DNA of 64,000 nt from an uncultured Psychroserpens sp. (GCA_947489585.1 CANLEE010000010.1:113044-177043), one strand, 5' to 3'. Numbered from the stretch's first letter, positions 47,133 through 55,456 are shown. Numbers and translations are program-made. Notes: a model not told the origin generated them from the sequence alone.

Positions 47133-47905
47133 TAGATATATCCTTTAAACACTTGTGTTGCTGGTCCAATTAACCAGATATTAGTATAGCCTTCAGCATA
47201 TCTTTCAAAAGACACTTTAAGCTCTCCGCCTTCAGTTTGCAAGGTTATAAGATTCTTTTTAGTTTCACCAATATAATGCATGGCTAATGCCACTGCTGTG
47301 ACTCCTGTTCCACAAGAATATGTTTCATCTTCTACGCCTCTTTCGTAAGTTCTTACCGAAAAGTTATCATTGGTGTTTTTATATACAAAATTCACATTGC
47401 TACCAGCTTCATTATATGGAGAACCGCTACGGATTTTACGTCCATTTTTCTTAACATCCAGGTTTTTTAAATACTTTGTCATTTCAACATGATGCGGTGA
47501 GCCTGTATCTAAAAACACATGTGACTCATGATTTTCAATAGTATTTACGTCTTGCATTTGTAGACTCACCAATCCATTTTCAATAGTTGCCTTATGCAAA
47601 CCATCTATCGCTTCAAAGGTTGCTTGATTATCAATGACGCCCAAGAAATTAGCAAAAGCTGTGATGCAGCGTCCACCATTACCACACATTGAACTTTGAT
47701 TACCATCCGCATTAAAATACACCATTTTAAAATCACAGGCATCATGATTTTCTAAGAGTATCAAACCATCAGCACCAATACCAAAACGTCTATCACATAA
47801 AAATGCAACACGCTTGGTGTCACTACTATCGAAAACCCCTTGGCGATTATCAATCATCACAAAGTCATTTCCTGTTCCTTGGTATTTGTAAAAAGTAAGT
47901 TGCAT
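47132..47905 (-). CDS. dapF: Diaminopimelate epimerase
   Basis: DapF turns LL- into meso-diaminopimelate for peptidoglycan and lysine. The 257-residue protein carries both catalytic cysteines: Cys74 in SSMCGNGGRC and Cys198 in YSCGTGVTA. The FYKYQGTGNDFVMID start is the family signature. First gene of the operon leading to mltG. The region upstream (47906-48050) is shared with the divergent htrA gene and holds a set of phased GTTAAA repeats. Confidence 0.95.
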   Translation of the reverse strand: MQLTFYKYQGTGNDFVMIDNRQGVFDSSDTKRVAFLCDRRFGIGADGLILLENHDACDFKMVYFNADGNQSSMCGNGGRCITAFANFLGVIDNQATFEAIDGLHKATIENGLVSLQMQDVNTIENHESHVFLDTGSPHHVEMTKYLKNLDVKKNGRKIRSGSPYNEAGSNVNFVYKNTNDNFSVRTYERGVEDETYSCGTGVTAVALAMHYIGETKKNLITLQTEGGELKVSFERYAEGYTNIWLIGPATQVFKGYI

Positions 47906-47945
47906 ATACGCTGCAAATATAGGAATAATGACGCGATATTCGTAG

Positions 47946-47985
47946 TGTTAAATGAGCGTTAAATACGACGTTAAAAATCGTTAAA
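47946..47985. promoter_or_regulatory. Four phased (C/T)GTTAAA repeats between dapF and htrA
   Basis: TGTTAAA at 47946 and CGTTAAA at 47957, 47969 and 47979, all in the same orientation and spaced 11, 12 and 10 bases. They sit 66 bases or more upstream of the htrA ATG and 40 bases from the dapF start. The regular helical spacing suggests a binding site for a regulator; none is identified. Confidence 0.5.
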
Positions 47986-48050
47986 GTTGATTAACAAAAT
48001 CAATAATTAATTAATTTTAATCGTTACCTAATTATTAAACAATTTTAAAC

Positions 48051-49466
48051 ATGAAAAAACTTTTAACCTTAGTATTTGTTTCGGTGTTAGGTGGGATTAT
48101 CACATTATCTGCCTACAAATTTTTTATCGAGAAAGAACAAACCATAACTCTTGAAACCAAGCAAGAGCAACCACAATTTATCAATACCAATTACGACACC
48201 AAAACAGCAAACCTATTGCATAATGGACAATTAGATTTTACAGCCGCAGCAGAAAGTACTTTAGACGCTGTAGTTCATGTTAAAAATACAGCCATAGTAT
48301 CTGCACCTACATCGCTTGATGATTTATTCTTTGGAAAACGTTCACAACGTGCTCAAGTAGGAACAGGAAGTGGGGTTATTATCAATAAAGATGGTTATAT
48401 CATTACAAACAACCATGTGATAGCTGGGTCAAATAACATTTCAATCACTCTAAATGACAATCGTGTCTATGACGCTGAACTTATAGGGACCGATGAAAAA
48501 ACAGACATCGCCTTATTAAAAATTGATGCTAACGAAGATTTACCATCTATTCCTTTTGGAGATTCTGATACGGCAAAAATAGGAGAATGGGTGTTGGCTG
48601 TTGGAAATCCATTTAATCTCACATCTACAGTAACAGCAGGTATTATTAGTGCAAAAGCGCGTGATCTATCAGGCACAAACTCACAATCATTTATTCAAAC
48701 TGATGCTGCTGTAAATCCAGGAAATTCTGGTGGTGCATTAGTAAATTCTAGAGGTGAGTTGGTTGGCATTAACACAGCAATTTCATCAAGAACAGGATCG
48801 TATATAGGGTACTCATTTGCTGTTCCAAGCAATATTGCACGTAAAGTGGTTGAAGATATTATGGAATTTGGTAATGTTCAAGAAGGTGTACTTGGTATTT
48901 CAGCATTGAATAGAAATTCAAAAGAAGCTATCGAAATGGGCATAAATGAGATTGATGGCGTTTACATTAGTAATGTCGAAGATAATTCGGGAGCTAAAAA
49001 AGCAGGTATTAAAAGTGGCGACATCATTAAGAAACTAGACAATGTAGAAATCTCAAAGTTTACAGATTTAAGTGGATATATTAAAACAAAGCGTCCAAAT
49101 GATGTTGTTAATGTTGAAATATTAAGGGATAATAAACTTAAAACTATTCCTGTTAAACTCTCAAAAAGTGATATCATAAGTATTGAATTTATTAATATGG
49201 AACTTCGAAACATACCATCGAGAGTAAAAAAAGAATACGACCTGACTAATGGTGTTATGGTTAGAAAAAACGAAAATGCTTACTTATATAAAAGGTTGGG
49301 TATACGACCTGGTTATATTATAACAAAAGTGAATGATATTGAAATTAATACTGTTCAAGATATTTCAAAATTCACTGAGAAATATGGTAAAAATGCTCAA
49401 GACAAGATTTTCAAATTAGAGTATTTAGATACTCAATTAAATAAAAAAGAAGTCATCTTCGAATAG
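48051..49466 (+). CDS. HtrA/DegP-type periplasmic serine protease
   Basis: A 471-residue envelope quality-control protease. An N-terminal helix (about 5-22) exports or anchors it. The trypsin-like domain (about 60-255) has the triad His122 (TNNHVIAG), Asp152 (KTDIALLKI) and Ser226 (NPGNSGGALV). Two PDZ domains follow (about 270-365 and 375-471; GAKKAGIKSGDIIKKLD and KRLGIRPGYIITKVN). It degrades or refolds damaged periplasmic and outer membrane proteins. Monocistronic, with a terminator at 49486-49520 and phased repeats upstream that may mediate stress control. Confidence 0.93.
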   Translation: MKKLLTLVFVSVLGGIITLSAYKFFIEKEQTITLETKQEQPQFINTNYDTKTANLLHNGQLDFTAAAESTLDAVVHVKNTAIVSAPTSLDDLFFGKRSQRAQVGTGSGVIINKDGYIITNNHVIAGSNNISITLNDNRVYDAELIGTDEKTDIALLKIDANEDLPSIPFGDSDTAKIGEWVLAVGNPFNLTSTVTAGIISAKARDLSGTNSQSFIQTDAAVNPGNSGGALVNSRGELVGINTAISSRTGSYIGYSFAVPSNIARKVVEDIMEFGNVQEGVLGISALNRNSKEAIEMGINEIDGVYISNVEDNSGAKKAGIKSGDIIKKLDNVEISKFTDLSGYIKTKRPNDVVNVEILRDNKLKTIPVKLSKSDIISIEFINMELRNIPSRVKKEYDLTNGVMVRKNENAYLYKRLGIRPGYIITKVNDIEINTVQDISKFTEKYGKNAQDKIFKLEYLDTQLNKKEVIFE

Positions 49467-49485
49467 ATTCAAAACAAACAAATTT

Positions 49486-49520
49486 AAACCCTTCTGAATA
49501 AAATTTTGAAGGGTTTTTTA
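49486..49520 (+). terminator. htrA terminator
   Basis: AAACCCTTC (49486-49494) pairs with GAAGGGTTT (49508-49516) over a 13-base loop and is followed by more T residues. Confidence 0.85.
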
Positions 49521-49558
49521 TTTTTCCAATTTTATCTACGAAAACGTTTGAAATATAC

Positions 49559-49566
49559 TATTTTTG
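49559..49566 (+). promoter_or_regulatory. Candidate -7 element of the GAPDH gene
   Basis: TATTTTTG matches TAnnTTTG exactly and lies 40 bases upstream of the ATG at 49606, in an otherwise unstructured leader. A TTG at the preferred distance was not found. Confidence 0.5.
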
Positions 49567-49605
49567 CAAAAAATTTAAACACAACAACACACTAAATTTA
49601 AAACA

Positions 49606-51054
49606 ATGAGTTTGAACGGAACTTATGAAAAAGAGCTTGCATTTCAAGCCGATCGTAGAAGAGCTACAGTAGAGTTTATCAAAATTGTAAGCGACCTTTG
49701 GTACGACAAATCAATTGAATTGGTCATTTTCAGAAATCAATTAATTGATCGTAATGTAAGTGAAATTTTAAATCTTCACGAATATGCTGGCGAGTTTGTA
49801 CAGAAGCCAATTTCAATTTTTGATTCTGTAGAAATTGCACAAGCAATTAAAACCCTAAACCTTCCTCCTGCAAAATTAGATATTGGAAAGCTTACTTATG
49901 AGTTTCATTTAGAAGATCAAAAGTATAGCAATGCGACAGGTTTTGTTGCAGCCAAGTTGAAAGAAGCAAAGAAAAACAAAGCAATACAACCTAAGGATGT
50001 TGTGCTTTATGGTTTTGGAAGAATAGGTCGTTTAGTGGCTAGAGAGTTAATGACTAGGACTGGCAAAGGAAGTCAGTTACGATTGAGAGCCATTGTAACT
50101 CGTGGTACAATTGATGAGGTCGTTTTAGAAAAAAGAGCGTCTTTATTACGTAATGATTCAGTACATGGTGAATTTTCTGGAACTGTAGTTGCAGATGCAA
50201 AAAACAACGCATTAATTATTAATGGCACAACGGTTAATATCATTTCAGCAAATGCACCTGAAGATATTGATTACACCAGTTTAGGTATCAAAAATGCTTT
50301 AGTTATTGATAACACAGGTGCGTTTAGAGATGACAAAGCTTTAGCTAGACATTTAAAATCTAAAGGTGTAGACAAAGTCTTGTTAACAGCGCCTGGTAAG
50401 GGTGTTCCAAATATTGTTCATGGTGTCAATCACTTTGAAAACAACCCTGATAAAGTTAATATTTTTTCTGCAGCGTCTTGTACAACCAATGCCATTACTC
50501 CTGTGTTAAAAGCAATGGAAGACACCTTTGGTGTTATAAGTGGTCACTTAGAAACGATTCACGCCTATACAAATGATCAAAACTTGGTAGATAATTTCCA
50601 TAAAAAATATCGTCGTGGTAGAGCTGCTGCTTTAAATATGGTAATCACTGAAACTGGAGCAGGTAAAGCCGTTTCTAAAGCTTTACCGTCATTAGAAGGA
50701 AAATTGACATCTAATGCGATTCGCGTTCCTGTACCAAATGGATCTTTGGCCATTCTGAATTTAGAATTGGAAAAAGAAACATCAATTGAAGGCATTAATA
50801 CCATCATGAAAAAATATGCCCTTGAAGGGGATTTAGTTGAGCAAATTAAATTTGAAATGAGCGACGAATTAGTATCTAGCGATATTGTTGGAAGTTCTGC
50901 ACCATCTATTTATGATAGCAAAGCAACTATTGTTCGTGAAGATGGAAAAAATGCAATACTCTATATATGGTACGATAATGAATATGGCTATAGCCATCAA
51001 GTTATAAGACTAGCTAAATATATTGCTAAAGTAAGGCGCTTTTCTTACTACTAG
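49606..51054 (+). CDS. gap: Glyceraldehyde-3-phosphate dehydrogenase, long form
   Basis: A 482-residue GAPDH. The canonical enzyme begins only at about residue 130, where the NAD-binding motif GFGRIGR (136-142) occurs; catalytic Cys292 is in AASCTTNAI, and the C-terminus WYDNEYGYSHQVIRL is standard. The first 125 or so residues are an extra, mainly helical domain (QADRRRATVEFIKIVSDLWYD) found in a long-form subgroup of Bacteroidota. The role of the extension and the direction of flux (glycolysis or gluconeogenesis) are not shown. The gene has its own terminator at 51074-51106. Confidence 0.93.
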   Translation: MSLNGTYEKELAFQADRRRATVEFIKIVSDLWYDKSIELVIFRNQLIDRNVSEILNLHEYAGEFVQKPISIFDSVEIAQAIKTLNLPPAKLDIGKLTYEFHLEDQKYSNATGFVAAKLKEAKKNKAIQPKDVVLYGFGRIGRLVARELMTRTGKGSQLRLRAIVTRGTIDEVVLEKRASLLRNDSVHGEFSGTVVADAKNNALIINGTTVNIISANAPEDIDYTSLGIKNALVIDNTGAFRDDKALARHLKSKGVDKVLLTAPGKGVPNIVHGVNHFENNPDKVNIFSAASCTTNAITPVLKAMEDTFGVISGHLETIHAYTNDQNLVDNFHKKYRRGRAAALNMVITETGAGKAVSKALPSLEGKLTSNAIRVPVPNGSLAILNLELEKETSIEGINTIMKKYALEGDLVEQIKFEMSDELVSSDIVGSSAPSIYDSKATIVREDGKNAILYIWYDNEYGYSHQVIRLAKYIAKVRRFSYY

Positions 51055-51073
51055 TAGATAAATTATAGTATTG

Positions 51074-51106
51074 AAAATCCCATTTTGAAAAAAGTGGGAT
51101 TTTTCT
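51074..51106 (+). terminator. GAPDH gene terminator
   Basis: AAAATCCCA (51074-51082) pairs with TGGGATTTT (51095-51103), extended inward by a T-rich/A-rich pairing, and is followed by further T residues. Confidence 0.88.
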
Positions 51107-51172
51107 TTTGTCCTAAGCGCAACCTTTTAAAGCTTTCTGCATCTAGTTATTATAACAATTAAATCAATAACT

Positions 51173-51709
51173 ATGAAGTTAAAACCTTTTGCTCTTCTAT
51201 GCTTGTGTTGCAGTTTATGTTTTCAGTCCTGCTGGCTTACAAATCAATCTGATGATATTGTGATTGTTAGACCGCAAGACAATTTTGAGCCTGTTATTAT
51301 GGAACGCTCAGAATTTGAAACAACCACAACCTTACAAACAACACCTGAAGTAATTGTCAATTCTGGAAAAATTTACGTTAAAGACAACTATATTTTTATC
51401 AACGAACGTTACAAAGGATTTCATATTATTGATAATAGCGATCCTTCGAATCCATTAAATATGGCATTTCTAAATGTGCTTGGATCTTCTGATTTAACGA
51501 TTAAAGGAAATTCAATTTATGTAAATAATGCTACCGATTTATTAGCTATTACTTTAGATCCACAAACCGGAACAATGGAAATTACAAAACGTGTACCCAA
51601 TGCATTTCCGCAGATTACCTCCCCTTTTGGTAATCAATTTTTCAATTTAGAAAACGACGAAATTATTGTTGAATGGACACTTAATAATGACACTAATGAA
51701 AACTCATAA
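51173..51709 (+). CDS. LVIVD-repeat-like lipoprotein
   Basis: A 178-residue lipoprotein (Cys20 in CFQSCWLT). The mature part contains one clear LVIVD-type blade: GKIYVKDNYIFINERYKGFHIIDNSDPSNP, followed by DLTIKGNSIYVNNATDLLAI, the pattern of propeller repeats in flavobacterial surface proteins. No catalytic residues are recognised. A second lipoprotein of the same kind starts 10 bases downstream, so the two are an operon. The start codon lies at the end of an 8-bp inverted repeat (TAGTTATT / AATAACTA, 51144-51173). Confidence 0.7.
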   Translation: MKLKPFALLCLCCSLCFQSCWLTNQSDDIVIVRPQDNFEPVIMERSEFETTTTLQTTPEVIVNSGKIYVKDNYIFINERYKGFHIIDNSDPSNPLNMAFLNVLGSSDLTIKGNSIYVNNATDLLAITLDPQTGTMEITKRVPNAFPQITSPFGNQFFNLENDEIIVEWTLNNDTNENS

Positions 51710-51719
51710 TTTAGATCAC

Positions 51720-52457
51720 ATGAATAAATATATCCTTACCCTATTAGCATTAATTTTGGTTAGTTGCAGTTCTAATAATGATTCAAGTTCGGGAGATTTT
51801 TCAAATGAAACTGGAAAAGCTGGCTCACTAGCACGCTTCACAACTTATAACGATTATTTATATACTGTAGATAACTCTAACCTTAATGTGTTTAGCATTG
51901 TATATAGAGAAAACCCTGTAAAAATTAACGAACTCAATATTGGTTTTGAAATCGAAACCTTATTTAATTACAAGCAATACTTATACATTGGGTCTCAAAA
52001 CGGCATGTATATTTATAGTGTACAAAACCCTGAAACTCCAGAATACTTGTCAGATGTACAGCATTTTACAGCTTGTGATCCTGTTGTTGCCAACGCTACA
52101 CATGCCTATGTGACTTTGCATGCCGATATTGGTTGCGGAACAATTATTAATGTTTTAGAAATCTATGACGTTACAAACGTACTACAACCTGTTTTAATTT
52201 CTAGTCGAGATTTAACCAAACCCATTGGCCTAGGCTTATACAATGATTATCTTATTGTTTGTGATGATGAAGTTAAAATTTTTGACATTTCAAATCCTGA
52301 AAACACAACACTTGTACATGCTATAAATAGAAATGCTTTTGATGTCATTGTTAATAACGACACATTAATTCTAATAGGCACAAATGGCTTATACCAATAC
52401 AGTTTAAACCCAAACAGCATTCAAAACACTGAAGAATTAAGTACTATTAACATCTAA
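51720..52457 (+). CDS. LVIVD-repeat-like lipoprotein, second of pair
   Basis: A 245-residue lipoprotein from the ATG at 51720 (MNKYILTLLALILVSCSSNN, Cys16); an earlier in-frame ATG at 51666 lies inside the preceding gene and would bury the signal. It holds several propeller-like blades: YNDYLYTVDNSNLNVFSIV, YKQYLYIGSQNGMYIYSVQNPETP, YNDYLIVCDDEVKIFDISNPENT. The series suggests a four- to six-bladed propeller together with its upstream partner. Surface location is inferred from the Ser- and Asn-rich region after the lipid site. Function unknown. Confidence 0.75.
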   Translation: MNKYILTLLALILVSCSSNNDSSSGDFSNETGKAGSLARFTTYNDYLYTVDNSNLNVFSIVYRENPVKINELNIGFEIETLFNYKQYLYIGSQNGMYIYSVQNPETPEYLSDVQHFTACDPVVANATHAYVTLHADIGCGTIINVLEIYDVTNVLQPVLISSRDLTKPIGLGLYNDYLIVCDDEVKIFDISNPENTTLVHAINRNAFDVIVNNDTLILIGTNGLYQYSLNPNSIQNTEELSTINI

Positions 52458-52480
52458 AAATATAATTTCGTTCGTATATA

Positions 52481-52509
52481 ATTTAGCCTCGTTTTTAGCG
52501 AGGCTAAAT
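52481..52509 (+). terminator. Hairpin after the lipoprotein pair
   Basis: An 11-bp stem, ATTTAGCCTCG / CGAGGCTAAAT, with a 7-base loop. It is GC-richer than the surroundings, but no real T-tract follows on the plus strand, so it may be a factor-dependent or processing hairpin. Confidence 0.5.
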
Positions 52510-52603
52510 GTTTATATCAAGATTGTGTTTTACTAATAAATTATTATATAAATCACTATATTGCTACCATAAATTAAGCTATTTAATTCAACCAAAAACC
52601 AAA

Positions 52604-53230
52604 ATGAATTCTTTTAAAACGCTTCTACTCGCTACAATTGCTGTTTTTACTTTTTCTACTGCTTCGGCTCAAACTGTTGCTGAAGACGAAAAATTATCCT
52701 TAAACAGCGGAACCATTGACAACCAATTTGAATATGTTTTTAGAAAATCTGGAAACTTTAAAGGAACTAAAGGCCAAAAATACGAAGCTGTAAAGCAAGC
52801 TTGGTTACTTAAATTAAAGGCTAACGTTTTAGATTCGTTAAAGACAACTTACCTAGAGCTTGACAAAACGCAGGCAGTTGTAACGACTCAAGCCAAAACT
52901 ATTGACGATTTAAATACTGAATTGGCAAATACTAAAACAGAATTGTCAAATACAATTTCAGAAAAAGACAGTATGGAATTATTCGGGATGCAAACTAGCA
53001 AACCTAACTATAGTATGATTCTTTGGAGTATTGTTGGTGTATTATCGGCTTTATTATTATTCTTTATTTACAAATACCGAAATAGTAATGCCGTGACTAA
53101 ATTGGCTAAGAAAAGTTTAGCTGAAACCGAAGAAGAATTTGAAGAACATAGACGTGTAGCTTTAGAACGTGAACAAAAAGTAAGACGTCAATTACAAGAC
53201 GAAATCAATAAGCAAAAAGGGGTAAGCTAA
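52604..53230 (+). CDS. Coiled-coil single-pass membrane protein (not a tRNA methyltransferase)
   Basis: A 208-residue protein from the ATG at 52604 (MNSFKTLLLATIAVF); residues from the longer frame precede a clear signal peptide ending SASAQ. The mature part starts with an NQFEYVFRKSGNFKGTKGQKYEAVKQAW block, then a coiled coil (KTTYLELDKTQAVVTTQ, LNTELANTKTELSNTISE), one membrane helix (about 137-158, ILWSIVGVLSALLLFFIYKY) and a basic cytoplasmic tail with a second coiled coil. Proteins of this kind near trmD are sometimes labelled tRNA (guanine-N1)-methyltransferase by transfer; the sequence has no methyltransferase motif. Function unknown. Confidence 0.75.
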   Translation: MNSFKTLLLATIAVFTFSTASAQTVAEDEKLSLNSGTIDNQFEYVFRKSGNFKGTKGQKYEAVKQAWLLKLKANVLDSLKTTYLELDKTQAVVTTQAKTIDDLNTELANTKTELSNTISEKDSMELFGMQTSKPNYSMILWSIVGVLSALLLFFIYKYRNSNAVTKLAKKSLAETEEEFEEHRRVALEREQKVRRQLQDEINKQKGVS

Positions 53231-53299
53231 TATTTTTTATCCATAATTAATATTTAGTATTTTTATAATCTAACTATTAATCATTCGCATATGAAAATT

Positions 53300-53333
53300 A
53301 AAAATCTGTGATTTTAGAATTACAGATTTTTTT
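53300..53333 (+). terminator. Terminator after the coiled-coil protein gene
   Basis: AAAAATCTGT (53300-53309) pairs with ACAGATTTTT (53322-53331), with a 12-base loop, followed by T residues. It isolates the coiled-coil gene from the GNAT gene. Confidence 0.8.
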
Positions 53334-53365
53334 GTTTAATTCTGATTGCTTAAACGTTTCTTTTT

Positions 53366-53806
53366 ATGACTATAACTCGTGCAAAACTTAAAGATTTAGA
53401 TGCATTGATTAGCTTATTTGACAACTATCGCATCTTCTACAAACAGGAATCCAATCTAGCTGGAGTCAAACGTTTTTTAACACAACGTATCATGAAAGAT
53501 GATTCGATTATTTACATTGCTTATATAGAAGGAAAAGCTGCAGGGTTTACACAATTGTACCCATTACAGTCTTCGGTATCAATGAAGCCAATGTATTTAT
53601 TAAACGACTTATATGTCTACTTTAATTTTAGAGGGCAAGGGGTTGGTGAGGCCTTGATTAATCGTGCTAAACATTTATGTCAAACCGAAAATAATAAAGG
53701 CATGGCCATACAAACTGCTTTTGATAATCCTGCGCAACATTTATATGAACGATTAGGCTTTGTAAAGGATACGGATTTACACTTTTTTTGGAATAATGAC
53801 AAATGA
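53366..53806 (+). CDS. GNAT family N-acetyltransferase
   Basis: A 146-residue acetyltransferase. It begins MTITRAKLKDLDALISLFDNY and has the acetyl-CoA site LNDLYVYFNFRGQGVGEALINRA (R-G-Q-G-V-G loop) and the C-terminal NPAQHLYERLGFVKD. The substrate is unknown. It lies 57 bases upstream of trmD but is preceded by a terminator, so it is transcribed separately from the coiled-coil gene and may share the trmD transcript. Confidence 0.85.
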   Translation: MTITRAKLKDLDALISLFDNYRIFYKQESNLAGVKRFLTQRIMKDDSIIYIAYIEGKAAGFTQLYPLQSSVSMKPMYLLNDLYVYFNFRGQGVGEALINRAKHLCQTENNKGMAIQTAFDNPAQHLYERLGFVKDTDLHFFWNNDK

Positions 53807-53863
53807 GAGCATTAATATTCATAATCAGTTTTCAATAAAATTGATTTTTACCATCTTTGCAGT

Positions 53864-54541
53864 ATGCGCATAGATATCATTACTGTTTTACCAGAATTAC
53901 TGAGAAGTCCGTTTGAGGCTTCCATTTTAAAACGTGCTATAGAAGCCAATTTGGTAAGCGTTCATTTTCATAATTTACGAGATTACGCCACAGGTGGCTA
54001 CAAAGCCATAGACGACACTCAATTTGGAGGCGGAGCAGGTATGGTTATGATGATTGAACCTATAGATAAATGCATTACCAAATTACAAAGTGAACGAGAC
54101 TATGACGAGATTATCTATATGACTCCAGATGGCGAACGCTTAAATCAAGGCATTGCCAACCAAGTGTCATTGAAAGAAAACATTATCATTTTGTGCGGAC
54201 ATTATAAAGGTGTCGATCAAAGGGTACGTGATAAATTTATGACTAGAGAAATTTCTATTGGCGATTATGTTTTATCAGGTGGAGAATTAGGTGCGGCTGT
54301 GCTTTGTGATGCGATTATTAGATTGATACCAGGTGTCTTGGGTAATGAAACTTCTGCGTTGACCGATTCATTTCAAGATGGTTTATTGGCGCCTCCTATT
54401 TATACGAAACCTAGAGAGTATGACGGGATGAAAGTCCCTGAAGTGTTATTTAGCGGAAATTTTCCTGAAATTGAAAAATGGCGCGAAGAACAAGCTTACT
54501 TAAGAACCAAACAACGTCGGCCAGATTTACTAGATGAATAA
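53864..54541 (+). CDS. trmD: tRNA (guanine-N1)-methyltransferase TrmD
   Basis: TrmD methylates G37 of tRNAs with a preceding G36, preventing frameshifting. The 225-residue SPOUT enzyme has MRIDIITVLPELLRSPFE, the DDTQFGGGAGMVM loop, YMTPDGERLNQ, the knot region GHYKGVDQRVRDK and IGDYVLSGGELGA, and LLAPPIYTKP. All active-site blocks are present. A -7-like CATCTTTG lies only a few bases before the ATG, so a nearly leaderless mRNA is possible. A small membrane protein gene follows by 3 bases. Confidence 0.96.
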   Translation: MRIDIITVLPELLRSPFEASILKRAIEANLVSVHFHNLRDYATGGYKAIDDTQFGGGAGMVMMIEPIDKCITKLQSERDYDEIIYMTPDGERLNQGIANQVSLKENIIILCGHYKGVDQRVRDKFMTREISIGDYVLSGGELGAAVLCDAIIRLIPGVLGNETSALTDSFQDGLLAPPIYTKPREYDGMKVPEVLFSGNFPEIEKWREEQAYLRTKQRRPDLLDE

Positions 54542-54544
54542 ACT

Positions 54545-54811
54545 ATGGACAACTACGAATATTTATACACGCTAAACAATATCATTTACACGTTTGCATC
54601 ACTTTGTATCATCGTTGCAGGTATCACTCTTTTTTCAAAAAAACGAACCTTATCTACAACATTAATTTTAGTTGGTAGCATCATCGCTTTTCTTTTTAGT
54701 ATTGGTAGCATATTTATAAGCGCTTATGTTGTATTTTGTGTAGGTCTCATGCTTTTTACTATAACAGATTATAAAAAGGAAGTGCCAAAAAACGAATTTT
54801 TAGACGATTAA
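54545..54811 (+). CDS. Small membrane protein, unknown
   Basis: An 88-residue protein with two membrane helices (about 10-27 and 40-72, the latter probably two short helices). It contains YEYLYTLNNIIYTFASLCII and GLMLFTITDYKKE. No family recognised. It lies 3 bases after trmD, so it is probably cotranscribed. Confidence 0.55.
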   Translation: MDNYEYLYTLNNIIYTFASLCIIVAGITLFSKKRTLSTTLILVGSIIAFLFSIGSIFISAYVVFCVGLMLFTITDYKKEVPKNEFLDD

Positions 54812-54835
54812 TTACACATAATATTATAAGTTAGG

Positions 54836-54930
54836 TGTTAAGGATTGTAGCATTGTTGGAGCTCCTCAACGAGAGCGACTGCGAAAAGCCTGACGTTTGG
54901 CTTGGCTTAAAAAATGCCAAACGGAACACT
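54836..54930. other. GC-richer block with inverted repeats
   Basis: About 95 bases with visibly higher G+C than the flanks. It contains GGAGCTCC, and CGTTTGGC (54894-54901) pairs with GCCAAACG (54916-54923). It is not coding in a credible frame and looks like a mobile or structural remnant; the origin is unknown. Confidence 0.4.
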
Positions 54931-54950
54931 CAAAAAAAATTAATTAATAA

Positions 54951-54980
54951 TTGTGCATTATCAATTATTAACTATCTTTG
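54951..54980 (+). promoter_or_regulatory. rplS promoter
   Basis: TTG at 54951-54953, exactly 19 bases, then TATCTTTG at 54973-54980: a textbook Bacteroidota promoter. The implied leader to the rplS ATG is about 70 bases. Confidence 0.85.
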
Positions 54981-55053
54981 CACCCACTTTTGGATTAACC
55001 TCTGGCGAGAATCGTGAATGTTGATTTGGAATAATTTATATAAACATTATAAG

Positions 55054-55404
55054 ATGAGTTCTTTAGTAAAATTTGTACAAGACGAATTTGTAACAAAAAA
55101 AGATTTTCCAGAATTTGGAGCAGGTGATACAATTACAGTGTATTACGAAATTAAAGAAGGAAGTAAAACACGTACACAGTTCTTTAAAGGTGTAGTGTTA
55201 CAAGTAAAAGGAACAGGTACTTCACAGACATTTACAATTAGAAAAATGTCAGGAACAATTGGGGTAGAACGTATTTTCCCAATTAACTTACCTGCACTTC
55301 AAAAAATTGAAGTGAACAAAAGAGGAAAAGTTAGAAGAGCAAGAATCTACTATTTTAGAGGTCTTACTGGTAAGAAAGCTAGAATTAAAGAAGTTAGAAG
55401 ATAA
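55054..55404 (+). CDS. rplS: Ribosomal protein L19
   Basis: L19 lies at the 30S-50S subunit interface. The 116-residue protein begins MSSLVKFVQDEF at the ATG at 55054; the frame is open 12 codons further upstream, but those fall in the leader after the promoter. Conserved stretches are FPEFGAGDTITVYYEI, FKGVVLQVKGTG, FTIRKMSGTIGVERIFPI and the basic C-terminus GKVRRARIYYFRGLTGKKARIKE. The terminator at 55429-55456 closes it. Confidence 0.97.
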   Translation: MSSLVKFVQDEFVTKKDFPEFGAGDTITVYYEIKEGSKTRTQFFKGVVLQVKGTGTSQTFTIRKMSGTIGVERIFPINLPALQKIEVNKRGKVRRARIYYFRGLTGKKARIKEVRR

Positions 55405-55428
55405 GCTTCGACCACATAAATTTCATAG

Positions 55429-55456
55429 AGCCTTGACACCATGTCAAGGCTTTTTT
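55429..55456 (+). terminator. rplS terminator
   Basis: AGCCTTGACA (55429-55438) pairs perfectly with TGTCAAGGCT (55442-55451) with a 3-base loop, and T residues follow. Confidence 0.92.

Noticed and set aside
54835..55017. 60-codon open frame before rplS
   Set aside because: It runs through the GC-richer palindromic block and across the rplS promoter, has no family resemblance and an implausible composition.
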